Part shown: positions 27,433 through 35,772 of the stretch, piece by piece
How positions within the stretch are numbered: position 1 is the first letter of the stretch
Layout: each line of letters opens with the position of its first letter
Assembly (NCBI RefSeq): GCF_034351645.1
Contig: NZ_CP133782.1
Coordinates: 3,911,001 to 3,975,000 of the forward strand
Length of the DNA stretch: 64,000 nt
Source: Pseudomonas sp. DC1.2
Lineage (GTDB): Bacteria > Pseudomonadota > Gammaproteobacteria > Pseudomonadales > Pseudomonadaceae
Direction: 5' to 3'
The notes under the pieces: model-generated
Database searches by the model: none
Told to the model about the DNA's origin: nothing
What the model saw: the letters and a program-made list of their open reading frames with translations, nothing else
Program-made: the position numbers and the translations under genes

Positions 27433-28248
27433 TCAGCCCGCCGTTTGTTTGGCCTTGGCGCGCATTTTGTCGGCCATGACGGTCATTTCGTTGTAGAGCA
27501 ATTGTGGGTTCTTTTGTTTGATCGCCCAGGCCATGCGACCTTGTTCGTGGGGCAGGATCATGAACTCATCCGCTGCGACCTGCTGGTAGATGTAATCGGC
27601 AATATCAGAGGCGCTGATGGGTGAGCTTTCAAGCAACTTGCCGACTTGGGCTTTCATGGCCGGAGTCGGGCCACGAAAGGAATCCAGTAAGTTGGTCTGA
27701 AAGAACGACGGACAAACCACATGCACACCGACTTCCTGTTGGGCGAGTTCAATCAGCAAGCTTTCAGACAATGCGACCACACCGGCCTTGGCCACGTTGT
27801 AGTTGCTCATGGCAGGGCCTTGCATCAGCGCCGCCATCGACGCGATGTTGATGATCTTGCCCTTGCTTTTTTCCAGCAGCGGCAGAAACGCCTTGCACCC
27901 CTTGACCACGCCCATCAAGTTGATCGCGATCTGCCAGTCCCAATCTTCCAGTGACAGCTCACTAAAGAACCCGCCCGAGGCCACCCCGGCATTATTGACG
28001 ATGACATCGACACCACCGAGTTTCTCTTCGCAAGCCTGGGCCAAAGCGGTCAACTGGCTGTAGTCGCGCACATCGCAGCGCTGGGTAAACCCTTCACCGC
28101 CCGCCTCTCGAACACGTTTCAGCGTTTCCTGCAAACCAGCCTCGCTGACGTCTGACAGTGCCAACTGCCAGCCCTCGCGCGCCCAGCGCAGCGCGATTTC
28201 TCGACCCAGGCCAGAGCCCGCGCCAGTGATCATCATGCGATTTTGCAT
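27433..28248 (-). CDS. SDR family oxidoreductase
   Basis: A 271-residue classical short-chain dehydrogenase. The cofactor motif is TGAGSGLG at 8-15, NNAGVASGG near 87 and the catalytic YNVAK near 154. A C-terminal segment FMILPHEQGRMAWAIKQKNPQLLYNEM resembles acyl or retinol-type SDRs. It is cytoplasmic. The substrate is unknown and no pathway gene adjoins it. Confidence 0.85.
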   Translation of the reverse strand: MQNRMMITGAGSGLGREIALRWAREGWQLALSDVSEAGLQETLKRVREAGGEGFTQRCDVRDYSQLTALAQACEEKLGGVDVIVNNAGVASGGFFSELSLEDWDWQIAINLMGVVKGCKAFLPLLEKSKGKIINIASMAALMQGPAMSNYNVAKAGVVALSESLLIELAQQEVGVHVVCPSFFQTNLLDSFRGPTPAMKAQVGKLLESSPISASDIADYIYQQVAADEFMILPHEQGRMAWAIKQKNPQLLYNEMTVMADKMRAKAKQTAG

Positions 28249-28664
28249 AGCAGACAGCCTTGTTGTTCCGGGAAAGATCCAGCGAGTGTAGCGAAGGATA
28301 TTGGCTTAACCACGCTCCATCAGATTGCTGAATAGCGTGAGCAAACCCGCGCAGTGAGTGCGTAGGTTTACAGCAGAGCGCGCGGCCTCCTTTGCGAACA
28401 AACCTTTGCTCATACGGGCTCTTCAGCACGCCAACATGACGTGTTCGCCAACGCGGCGATGCAGTTAATCAGACAAAGTTCCACGCGCGCACAACAACTA
28501 CTGGAGCGAAAAAGAAATAAGCCCGCGATCTAAAAACGTTAAAAAAAATTTGAATTATTTTTCAGGTGTAGCAGTCGGACCTTGTAAGCAGTTCGGATTC
28601 CTTGCGTTCCAGCTGACAGTTAAAAATCAAGTCACTCTCGAATACTTAGAACAAGGAAATAGAC
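28249..28664. other. Intergenic region, 416 nt, without recognised gene
   Basis: I see no supported gene. The second half (28530-28570) is AT-rich and probably holds the promoter of the DUF3309 gene, but no -35/-10 pair stood out enough to call. Confidence 0.5.
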
Positions 28665-28817
28665 ATGGGCACTATTCTGATCGTTATTCTAATCTTGCTG
28701 CTGGTAGGGGGACTGCCAGTCTTCCCACACTCCAGAAGTTGGGGTTATGGCCCGTCCGGCATCATCGGCGCAGTACTCGTAGTGCTGCTTGTTTTGCTCT
28801 TGCTCGGCAGAATATAA
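28665..28817 (+). CDS. DUF3309-type tiny membrane protein
   Basis: A 50-residue protein that starts MGTILIVILILLLVGGLPVF and ends LLVLLLLGRI. Two hydrophobic helices flank a PHSRSWGYGPSG turn, typical of the DUF3309 family, whose function is unknown. AAGGAA lies 7 nt before the ATG and a strong terminator follows 14 nt after the stop, which supports a real monocistronic gene. Confidence 0.82.
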   Translation: MGTILIVILILLLVGGLPVFPHSRSWGYGPSGIIGAVLVVLLVLLLLGRI

Positions 28818-28830
28818 AGACTTAACAGGC

Positions 28831-28865
28831 AAAAAAAAGAGGCTCTTAAAGAGCCTCTTTTTTAT
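28831..28865. terminator. Bidirectional intrinsic terminator
   Basis: GAGGCTC and GAGCCTC form the stem around a TTAAA loop, with a long A run before and a T run after it. It can terminate the DUF3309 gene on the plus strand and the LTA-synthase-like gene on the minus strand. Confidence 0.88.
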
Positions 28866-28876
28866 TGCATCAACCG

Positions 28877-30970
28877 TTAATTCAGTTTGCTGTCCACCAC
28901 ACCAGCGGTGTTGTCCAGCAGGCTTTTGGTCGCGGTTTGCAGGAACGACTCAAGCTTGCGCTGAAGCTCGGCTTCATCAGCAGCGGCGGGGATCAAGTCG
29001 CCTTTCGGGTTGGCGCCCAATTCGTACCGGTACAACTTAGGTGGCATATCTTTGGGCAAGACCAATACACGGTCGGCGGTCAGCAATGCGACCGTCTGCT
29101 CGCTGCCCGAAGGCTTGATCACGCCGAAGCCCTTGTCGCCTGGCGGCAAGTTCAGCAAGTCACGCCCCCAACATTGATGCACGACATCGCCACCGACGCG
29201 CCCCATGATCGTTGGCACGATGTCGATCTGAGTGCCCACTGTGTGGTCACGCTGGCCGAATTTTTCCTGGATACCAGGCCCGACCATCAGCATCGGCACG
29301 TTGAAGCGGCCCAGGTCCATTTCGGTAATTTGCTGCTCGTTACCAAAACCGTGGTCACCCACCACCACGAACAGCGTTTCCTTGAAGTAAGGCTCTTTAC
29401 GAGCCTTCTCAAAGAACTGCCCCAACGCCCAGTCGGAATAGCGCATGGCGGTCAAGTGTTCGTTCAGGCTGCCACGGTCAGTCACCGGTTCCACCGGCAA
29501 CGGCGTCGGCAATGCGTATGGCGTGTGGTTGGAGAGGGTCTGTAGCAAGGCATAAAACGGCTTTTTATCCGTGCCATCGCGTGCCTTCAACTCTTCCAGG
29601 CCTCGGTCAAACATGTCTTGGTCGGACACGCCCCACGTCGGGTCGGAGAACACCGGATTGACGAAGTCATTACGCCCGATGAAGTTGGTCATGCCTTGGT
29701 TGCTGAAGAACCCCGACTGATTGTCCCAGGCGAAATCGCCGTTATAGACATACACATCATCGTAGTCGCGGCCACTCAGCAACTGCGGCAGGCCAGACAG
29801 CTTGTGACTGCCTTCGGGGGTCTGCATCAGGTACTCGAAACCGGGCAGGTTCGGGAAGCAAGCCATGGTAGCGAACATGCCCTGGTGGGTATGCGTACCG
29901 TTGGAGAAAAAGCGGTCGAACAACAGCCCTTCTTTCGACAGTTTGTCGAAGGCCGGCGTGATGTTGCCCGGGCGACCCAGCGCACCTACCGAGTGACCGG
30001 CGAAGCTTTCCATCAGGATCACCACGACGTTTTTGATCGGCAACGTCTTGCTGGCGTCCGGGGTGTAGTTACGGCGGACGGCGGCACTGTCGGCATCCAC
30101 CAGCTTATCGCTTGGGGTGAGCAGCATGTCACGCACGATTTGCTGGGCTACCGGCTGATCCAGCGTGGCCTTCCAAATGTTGCTGTGTTCATCCGACATG
30201 CGGCTCTTGGCCGCCGCGATCAGTTGCAAGGTGCCATTAAGGCCCAACTGGTTGGCGAAGTTTGAGTCAGTGGTGTAAACGTCACCCCAGCGCAGTGGCG
30301 GGCCCTGGCGCAAGGTGCCACGGGCGGCGACCACGCAGACCAACAAGCAAACCACGAATACCGCAATGCGCGTGTACCACGGGGCAATCTGCCGAGTGCC
30401 GATGCTGCCGCCACTGAAAGGACCACGAGGACGGGTGGCGCGGTCGGCGCCCTTGAACGCCAGCGTCAAAATCAGGGTGCCAACGGCCCAAGCCAGCAGG
30501 TAGCGAACGACTGGAAAACCGTACCAGAGCATGCTCATCACGGTTTTTGGATCTTCCTTCACATATTGGAAGACCAAGCCGTTGAGGCGCTGGTGGAACT
30601 CACGGTAGAAGTCCATCTCCATCAGACCGAGGAACAGCGCAATGCTCGAAGCGACGGTCAACCAGAAGCGGAAGAATCCGCGTGCTGCCATGGCGCGCAC
30701 GCTAAACAATGCCAGCAACAACGGAATACAGATGTAAACCACCAGGCGCAAATCGAAACGCAAGCCGTTAGCAAACGCTTCGAGGAAAGTCGACGCTGGT
30801 GTGTTGAGGATCATCTCGCGGTTATAAGCCAACAGCGCAACGCGCAGCAGGGTAAACATGACCATCATGACCAGAGCGCACAGCAGCGTGTAGGCCAGAT
30901 GCGATTTGACGGTCGGTTGCAGCAGGCGACTAGAAGCTCGCTGCTGACTCAGGGCGTCCGGGTTTGCCAT
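28877..30970 (-). CDS. LTA synthase-family sulfatase (phosphoglycerol transferase type)
   Basis: A 697-residue inner-membrane enzyme. About five N-terminal transmembrane helices (residues 25-255) precede a periplasmic alkaline-phosphatase-fold domain. Catalytic-site motifs are VVVILMESFAGHS near 330, the threonine nucleophile in NGTHTHQGMFATM near 380 and the metal-binding VVVGDHGFG near 565. Gram-positive homologues polymerise glycerophosphate on lipoteichoic acid; Gram-negative ones move phosphoglycerol or phosphoethanolamine onto envelope glycans such as periplasmic glucans. The acceptor here is unknown, and no glucan gene adjoins. Confidence 0.85.
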   Translation of the reverse strand: MANPDALSQQRASSRLLQPTVKSHLAYTLLCALVMMVMFTLLRVALLAYNREMILNTPASTFLEAFANGLRFDLRLVVYICIPLLLALFSVRAMAARGFFRFWLTVASSIALFLGLMEMDFYREFHQRLNGLVFQYVKEDPKTVMSMLWYGFPVVRYLLAWAVGTLILTLAFKGADRATRPRGPFSGGSIGTRQIAPWYTRIAVFVVCLLVCVVAARGTLRQGPPLRWGDVYTTDSNFANQLGLNGTLQLIAAAKSRMSDEHSNIWKATLDQPVAQQIVRDMLLTPSDKLVDADSAAVRRNYTPDASKTLPIKNVVVILMESFAGHSVGALGRPGNITPAFDKLSKEGLLFDRFFSNGTHTHQGMFATMACFPNLPGFEYLMQTPEGSHKLSGLPQLLSGRDYDDVYVYNGDFAWDNQSGFFSNQGMTNFIGRNDFVNPVFSDPTWGVSDQDMFDRGLEELKARDGTDKKPFYALLQTLSNHTPYALPTPLPVEPVTDRGSLNEHLTAMRYSDWALGQFFEKARKEPYFKETLFVVVGDHGFGNEQQITEMDLGRFNVPMLMVGPGIQEKFGQRDHTVGTQIDIVPTIMGRVGGDVVHQCWGRDLLNLPPGDKGFGVIKPSGSEQTVALLTADRVLVLPKDMPPKLYRYELGANPKGDLIPAAADEAELQRKLESFLQTATKSLLDNTAGVVDSKLN

Positions 30971-31254
30971 GTCGTTTTAGGACCCATTGGAAGTTAAAGT
31001 TTCAAAATACAGCGACACATTGTCCTCTGTTGGTCTGTTCCCAGACCTCGGGGTTTGCGCGGTGCGCAAATGTTGCACGATCACCCGCGGCATTGCCATT
31101 GATTACTGTCTGGCATGCACAAGTCCCGCTTTAAACACCAGAAAACAAGCCACCTAACGCAAAGCTGCATGTGAAGTTGGAGGGAACGAATTGTCTTGGA
31201 GGCTTTGTGAAAATTTCGTTCAACGCATATTTTGAAACAAAATACAGCACCTAA
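30971..31254. other. Intergenic region upstream of the LTA-synthase-like gene
   Basis: No gene is supported. It contains a palindrome TTTGCGC-GGT-GCGCAAA at 31054-31070, about 85 nt upstream of the LTA-synthase-like start. This could be an operator or a REP fragment. Confidence 0.5.
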
Positions 31255-31285
31255 ACAAACGCCCCGAAGAGTCGGGGCGTTTGTT
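31255..31285 (-). terminator. Intrinsic terminator of the START-domain gene
   Basis: AACAAACGCCCCG and CGGGGCGTTTGTT form a 13-bp perfect stem with a 6-nt loop. The minus-strand side ends in a T-rich stretch. It lies just downstream of the START-domain gene stop. Confidence 0.8.
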
Positions 31286-31309
31286 GACGGTCAAAAACCA
31301 ATCGCTGTC

Positions 31310-31921
31310 TTATGGTTTCTCGGCGCGATCTTTCAGCGCCTTGAGGGTATTAAACGGCGCATCGACCACAAATTTGTTGGCCAACCACGACGGCACGCTG
31401 CCGCCCGGCTCGGTGTGGACCTGGTAGGTCACTTCGATCTGATCGGCGCCTTTAGGCACGAATTTCCAGAAACCTTCAACCTGAGCGACCCGCACAAAGC
31501 CCTTTTCTTCAGGAAGGTAGGTCGGCACACCTTCGAGCTTGCGTGTCAGGCTGCCATCGGCGCCTTCGACCGTGGTGACATGCAACACCGAATCTCGCGC
31601 GGTAACCGGCCATGGCGTATTGAACTGCGTGTAAGTCCAGCTTTGGTCGCCTTCGTGCTTGAGCAGCTTCTGCGTCTTGCACTCATGAATCCAGGCACAG
31701 GCCCCTGCGACGTCTTCCTGCAATGCACGCAGTTTGGCCATGCTGGTTTTCATGACTGTAACGCCACGGTAAGCCTTGTATTGAGAGCCCGGCACTTCAC
31801 TCAGGGAAACTTTGATACCGCCCTCGTCCTTGGCGGTTTTCCAGTCCTCGGCGTGGGCGGCCGTAGTGGCCAGTAACACCGTCAAACCACACAGCACAGC
31901 AATACGATGCAGCGAACCCAT
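31310..31921 (-). CDS. Periplasmic START domain-containing protein
   Basis: A 203-residue protein with a clear signal peptide (MGSLHRIAVLCGLTVLLATTAAHA, cleavage near 24) and a START/SRPBCC lipid-binding fold (WTYTQFNTPWPVTARDSVLH near 100; FVPKGADQIEVTYQVHTEPGG near 150). The family binds hydrophobic ligands; the ligand is unknown. The ATG at 31921 has AAGGA 8 nt upstream. The longer reading would overlap the YkgJ-like gene and bury the signal peptide. Confidence 0.83.
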   Translation of the reverse strand: MGSLHRIAVLCGLTVLLATTAAHAEDWKTAKDEGGIKVSLSEVPGSQYKAYRGVTVMKTSMAKLRALQEDVAGACAWIHECKTQKLLKHEGDQSWTYTQFNTPWPVTARDSVLHVTTVEGADGSLTRKLEGVPTYLPEEKGFVRVAQVEGFWKFVPKGADQIEVTYQVHTEPGGSVPSWLANKFVVDAPFNTLKALKDRAEKP

Positions 31922-31962
31922 AGTCTTATTCCTTATTGTTGAAGTTGCGTTCGTTGAACACA

Positions 31963-32217
31963 TCATGCAGCCGTCATTTGTTCCCACCAGCCCAACAGTT
32001 TTATCGCTTCTTCACTGCTGCCACCGCAGACCTCGGCATCGGCTGTGAATGCAGAACAAACTGTCGGACGTTCTGCCTGGCCGAAAATATTGCACATATT
32101 TTCGACAGAAAGCTGGACGCAACGTTCTCCCGCCGCTTTGCCATTGGGCATACCGGGAATCGATGAACTGATGGACGGGGCAATACAACAGGCGCCACAG
32201 CCTTCACGGCATTTCAT
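31963..32217 (-). CDS. YkgJ-family cysteine-cluster protein
   Basis: An 84-residue protein starting MKCREGCGACCIAPSIS. The CGACC motif and further cysteines (CVQL, CNIF, CSAF, CGG) form the eight-cysteine metal-binding pattern of the YkgJ zinc/iron-chelating family. It lies 41 nt upstream of the START-domain gene on the same strand. The function is unknown. Confidence 0.85.
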   Translation of the reverse strand: MKCREGCGACCIAPSISSSIPGMPNGKAAGERCVQLSVENMCNIFGQAERPTVCSAFTADAEVCGGSSEEAIKLLGWWEQMTAA

Positions 32218-32382
32218 GACGACGAGCTCCTGGCAACGGGCAGTGTGTTAAAGGACGGGGCACAGAGTAACCGCTAAAACGGTTGTTTTAAATTACCTGT
32301 GCCGGGGTTTTTTCGCTTAAACGAACGTGACTGACCAGTCGACGACGAAGCGTCTGGTTTGCGCATCATGGAGGGGAACGAT

Positions 32383-32865
32383 TTACTGCTTGAACTCGAA
32401 ATCCAGCGCTGCGCCTTCGACGTCCCGGCGCTCTTCATTACGCAGTTGCAACTGCATTTCGTTACTCAGCAAACGGCCGTTGAGCTGGAAGGGGCTGCTC
32501 CCGGTCTTGTCACCGAACATTTGCGGAAATGCCGTGTCGTGCCGGGACAATGGCACCGTGCCAATCGGCTGTAGCTGCTTGACCATTTCGGGGGGCAGGC
32601 TCAGATCGAGTTTGGCCGGTGGCAATCGGGTTTTCGCGACTTCGCTGGCCGATTTCGACTTGGAGGCAGTAGAAGCACGCCGCTTCGCTGGAGGCGCTTT
32701 CTTTTTAACCGCTACCGCTTTTTTGTCCTGCACCGGTGCATTCGGCGTTGCCGCAGGACGGTGAGTAGCCGGGTTATCTTGAATGGAACTTGCCATGACG
32801 CCGTCCGTATAGACGGTCATCAGTAGGCAGATAAACAGCCAGGCGGCAGAAAAAATAGTCTTCAT
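32383..32865 (-). CDS. Hypothetical secreted protein, Lys/Ala/Pro-rich
   Basis: A 160-residue product starting MKTIFSAAWLFICLLMTVYTDGVMA, a likely signal peptide or anchor. A basic low-complexity stretch follows (about 45-85, VKKKAPPAKRRASTASKSKS), then a conserved-looking region LSLPPEMVKQLQPIG...AFPQMFGDK. Such proteins are sometimes mislabelled as initiation factor 2 because of the basic repeat. The start at 32865 lacks a strong Shine-Dalgarno; a longer reading to 32955 is possible. The function is unknown. It follows the MocR regulator on the same strand with a 91-nt gap. Confidence 0.68.
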   Translation of the reverse strand: MKTIFSAAWLFICLLMTVYTDGVMASSIQDNPATHRPAATPNAPVQDKKAVAVKKKAPPAKRRASTASKSKSASEVAKTRLPPAKLDLSLPPEMVKQLQPIGTVPLSRHDTAFPQMFGDKTGSSPFQLNGRLLSNEMQLQLRNEERRDVEGAALDFEFKQ

Positions 32866-32956
32866 AGACCCAACGGCGCTAACGGCAGAGGGCCATATGC
32901 TCGCCTGTTGAACGCGACATGACAAGAGTGAGCTGAGCAAGCCATTCCCAGCCATG

Positions 32957-34396
32957 TCAAAAACCGACTGCTGTCTCCTGGCACAGCTGGGTGGCGAGCA
33001 GCCCTAGAGTCATCAATGCTCGTTCCGCTTCACGGTTCCAGGGAATCCCACAGTTCAAGCGTATGCAGTGGTTGAATTGCTCGGTGTTACTGAAAATCAG
33101 GCCCGGCGCAATGCTGATACCCTGCTGCAAAGCACGCACGTGGAGTTCTTGGGTATTGACCCGTCCCGGCAGACTCACCCACAGAATGAAACCGCCGGTA
33201 GGTCGGGTCATTTGCGTGCCTTCGGGGAAGTACTGCTGCACGGCAAGTTGGAAAGCACTGAGATTTTTACGGTACTCCTGCCGGATGTAGCGCAAATGCC
33301 GGTCGTAACCACCGTTCTCTAAATAGGCTGCAATCCCCATCTGTGTAACGCTGCATGCCGAATGAGTGCTGAATGTCTGCAAACGCTGGATTTCCTGCTG
33401 ATATTTACCGGCGATCATCCAGCCGATTCGCACGCCTGGGGACAGCGTCTTGGAAAAACTTGAGCAGTAAATCACTCGGTCCAGACGGTCGTAGGCTTTC
33501 AGCGCCTTGGTACGGCCCTGCTCGAACATCAGTTCGCCATAGATGTCGTCTTCGACGATCTGGATGTCGAAATCAGAGGCCAGACGCAGCAGTTGTTTCT
33601 GCCGCTCTTCTGGCATGGTGCCGCCCAAGGGATTGCTCAGGCGAGTGGTCAGTACCAAGGCCTTGATCGACCATTGGTTAGCCGCCAGTTGCAGGGCTTC
33701 AAGGCTCATCCCGGTGGCTGGATCGCTGGGAATCTCGATAACTTTGAGGCCCAGCAGATCGGCCAGTTGCAGCAACCCGTAATAAGTCGGCGACTCGGCG
33801 GCAATCAGATCGCCCGGACGGGTCAGGACACGCAGCGACATCTGCAAGGCGTCGACGCAACCGTGGGTGATGACGACCTCCGAGGGATCGACCACCACCC
33901 CGGCATCGCGCATGCGAATCGCCACCTGACGGCGCAACGGCTCGAACCCCGGACTGAACATGTAGCTGAACGCACGTGGGCTCTGGAAACGGGTGACTTT
34001 GGCCAGTTGCTGATGCAAGGCACGCACGGGCAGGTAATCGACACTCGGCACGGCCGCGCCCAGAGGAAAGACACCCTCGCGGCGTGACTCAACCAGCACT
34101 TGCTGAATGATACTGCTGCGAGTGACCAAGCCAGGACGCTCGACCCGTGCGATGTCCGGCGTCGGCGCCGTCAACGCGGGCGTCTGGTGTACGTAGTAAC
34201 CGGACTGCGGCCGAGCGCGGATCAGCCCTTGATCCTCAAGATTGGCGTAGGCCTGCAGCACCGTCGCATGGCTGACGTTGAGCTGCGAGCTCATCTTGCG
34301 CACCGAAGGCACGCGCTCCCCCGGTTGATAGACACCCCGACGGATGTCTTCGGCCAGTTGCTGAGCAATACGTTGATAGAGCAAAAGATTGGTCAT
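32957..34396 (-). CDS. MocR-family regulator (GntR HTH plus aminotransferase fold)
   Basis: A 479-residue protein. An N-terminal winged HTH of GntR type (about 1-70, RVPSVRKMSSQLNVSHATVLQAYANLEDQGLI) is joined to a class I aminotransferase-like domain (about 110-475) with the PLP lysine in YCSSFSKTLSPGVRIGW near 315. MocR proteins sense PLP or amine substrates. The neighbourhood gives no target, so autoregulation or a distant target is likely; three ACTGTACTG-like boxes lie upstream. Confidence 0.88.
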   Translation of the reverse strand: MTNLLLYQRIAQQLAEDIRRGVYQPGERVPSVRKMSSQLNVSHATVLQAYANLEDQGLIRARPQSGYYVHQTPALTAPTPDIARVERPGLVTRSSIIQQVLVESRREGVFPLGAAVPSVDYLPVRALHQQLAKVTRFQSPRAFSYMFSPGFEPLRRQVAIRMRDAGVVVDPSEVVITHGCVDALQMSLRVLTRPGDLIAAESPTYYGLLQLADLLGLKVIEIPSDPATGMSLEALQLAANQWSIKALVLTTRLSNPLGGTMPEERQKQLLRLASDFDIQIVEDDIYGELMFEQGRTKALKAYDRLDRVIYCSSFSKTLSPGVRIGWMIAGKYQQEIQRLQTFSTHSACSVTQMGIAAYLENGGYDRHLRYIRQEYRKNLSAFQLAVQQYFPEGTQMTRPTGGFILWVSLPGRVNTQELHVRALQQGISIAPGLIFSNTEQFNHCIRLNCGIPWNREAERALMTLGLLATQLCQETAVGF

Positions 34397-34460
34397 GACG
34401 CAGCACTCGATTTCACGGGCATTTTATTCTTGTGCGAAACAATACCGGAACAGTTTAGAA

Positions 34461-34523
34461 GTGTACTGGGACAGTTGCCACAATAGACGACCGTACAGTG
34501 CAGTGTCAGCAAAAACTGTACTG
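34461..34523. promoter_or_regulatory. Three ACTGTACTG-like boxes upstream of the MocR gene
   Basis: Related 9-mers occur at AGTGTACTG (34460-34468, plus strand), ACTGTACGG (complement of 34491-34499) and ACTGTACTG (34515-34523, plus strand). They lie 65-125 nt upstream of the regulator's start. MocR regulators usually bind repeated, differently oriented boxes, so these are candidate autoregulatory sites. Confidence 0.5.
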
Positions 34524-34546
34524 TTTTTTCGAGGCAATCGACAGGC

Positions 34547-34581
34547 AAAAAAAACCCGGCACTGCTGAACAGGCCGGGCTT
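34547..34581 (-). terminator. Intrinsic terminator of the OmpA/DUF4398 operon
   Basis: CCCGGC (34555-34560) and GCCGGG (34573-34578) pair around a 12-nt loop. The minus-strand reading ends in eight T. It lies 17 nt behind the OmpA-like gene. Confidence 0.78.
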
Positions 34582-34597
34582 TCCAGTAACGCGGCCC

Positions 34598-35410
34598 TTA
34601 GCGGGCAGCGCCGAGCTGGCCTTTTTCGTCGGAGAACACAATTTCCACCCGACGGTTTTGTGCTCGCCCCCGCTCGGAGGCGTTCACATCAACCGGGTAT
34701 TCATCACCATAGCCTTCGACTTGAATACGTTTATCGTCGATGCCCAAGTCCATCAGCACGTCCGCCACGGATTGCGCCCGGTCACGGGACAGCTTGAGGT
34801 TTTCCTGCTTACCGCCGGTGCTGTCGGTGTAGCCCTCGATGCGTACCACACGCTTTGGATTGAGTTGCAGAAACTGCACAATCTTGAGTACGACGCGATT
34901 CGCCGAATTCTTCAACTCAGCTTCTCCGGTGTCGAAGAGCACGTCGCCAAGCGTCATCACCAGACCGCGGTCAGTCTGGGTCGTAGCCAGCGCAACGATC
35001 TGCTCTTCTAGCCACTTGCCCTGCTGCTGCACACTGATCAGCTTTGATTCGCGCAAGGCCAGTTGCAGACGCTGACGCTCGAGTTCAAGTTTCGTTTCCC
35101 GCTCTTGGTTGAGCACTTGGTTGCTGTGCTCCCGAGCGATTTCACTGTATCGCTGGCTCAGATAAGCGTAGTGCGCAACATCCGCGCCACTGCCCCAATA
35201 GCTGGACAGACGATCAGCACGAGCCAGGGACTCACCGGCGCGTATCACGTCCTTGGGCGCGATACGCAACACGTTGGCATCTTCCTTGACCTTCTGGAAG
35301 TCGGCGCTGGCGAGCTGCAACGCCACGTCACTGTGCTGGCCGGCACACCCGTAAAGGGTTGCGCAGCCTGCCAGGATCAATCCGCCGAGGGCTTTGCTCT
35401 TGAGGCTCAT
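34598..35410 (-). CDS. OmpA-family outer-membrane lipoprotein
   Basis: A 270-residue lipoprotein. Its signal MSLKSKALGGLILAGC carries a lipobox at cysteine 16 (a second LYGC cysteine at 22 is possible). A helical middle region with coiled-coil character (about 80-145) precedes a C-terminal OmpA peptidoglycan-binding domain with VRIEGYTDSTGGKQENLKLSRDRAQSV split over the canonical motif (about 190-260). It probably tethers the outer membrane to peptidoglycan. It overlaps the DUF4398 gene by 4 nt (ATGA). Confidence 0.87.
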   Translation of the reverse strand: MSLKSKALGGLILAGCATLYGCAGQHSDVALQLASADFQKVKEDANVLRIAPKDVIRAGESLARADRLSSYWGSGADVAHYAYLSQRYSEIAREHSNQVLNQERETKLELERQRLQLALRESKLISVQQQGKWLEEQIVALATTQTDRGLVMTLGDVLFDTGEAELKNSANRVVLKIVQFLQLNPKRVVRIEGYTDSTGGKQENLKLSRDRAQSVADVLMDLGIDDKRIQVEGYGDEYPVDVNASERGRAQNRRVEIVFSDEKGQLGAAR

Positions 35411-35763
35411 TTGGCATCTCCCAGTTGCTTACGCAGGCGAGCGATGCGGGTATTGAGTACGTTCAATTGCTCCTGACTCTTGAGGGTCAACACGCGGGCT
35501 TCGGCAAGACGCGCGTCTAGCTCAGCCTGCTCGGCTTGCATGCGCGCGTCCTTGAAGGATTGCTCGGTCATGTCAGCCTTGGCCTGGGCGAACTTGTCTT
35601 CGGCCAGTCTCAGCTCCGGCACTTCGTCTGCGGTGGCGCCAACAGCCTTGGCTTGCTCCACCGCCTGCTCAGTCAAGCGTATCTGTTCATTCGGCGCCGG
35701 ATCGGCTGCACAACCCGCCAGAGCCAGAACGGCCAGGGCAGCGAAAGGAGGTCGAATACTCAC
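35407..35763 (-). CDS. DUF4398 lipoprotein
   Basis: A 118-residue lipoprotein (MSIRPPFAALAVLALAGC, lipobox cysteine at 18). A long helical domain rich in Ala, Gln and Glu follows (DKFAQAKADMTEQSFKDARMQAEQAELDARLAEA), predicted coiled coil. DUF4398 genes commonly pair with an OmpA-family gene, as here with a 4-nt overlap, so the two products probably act together in the envelope. Confidence 0.85.
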   Translation of the reverse strand: MSIRPPFAALAVLALAGCAADPAPNEQIRLTEQAVEQAKAVGATADEVPELRLAEDKFAQAKADMTEQSFKDARMQAEQAELDARLAEARVLTLKSQEQLNVLNTRIARLRKQLGDAK

Positions 35764-35772
35764 TAAAAATCC

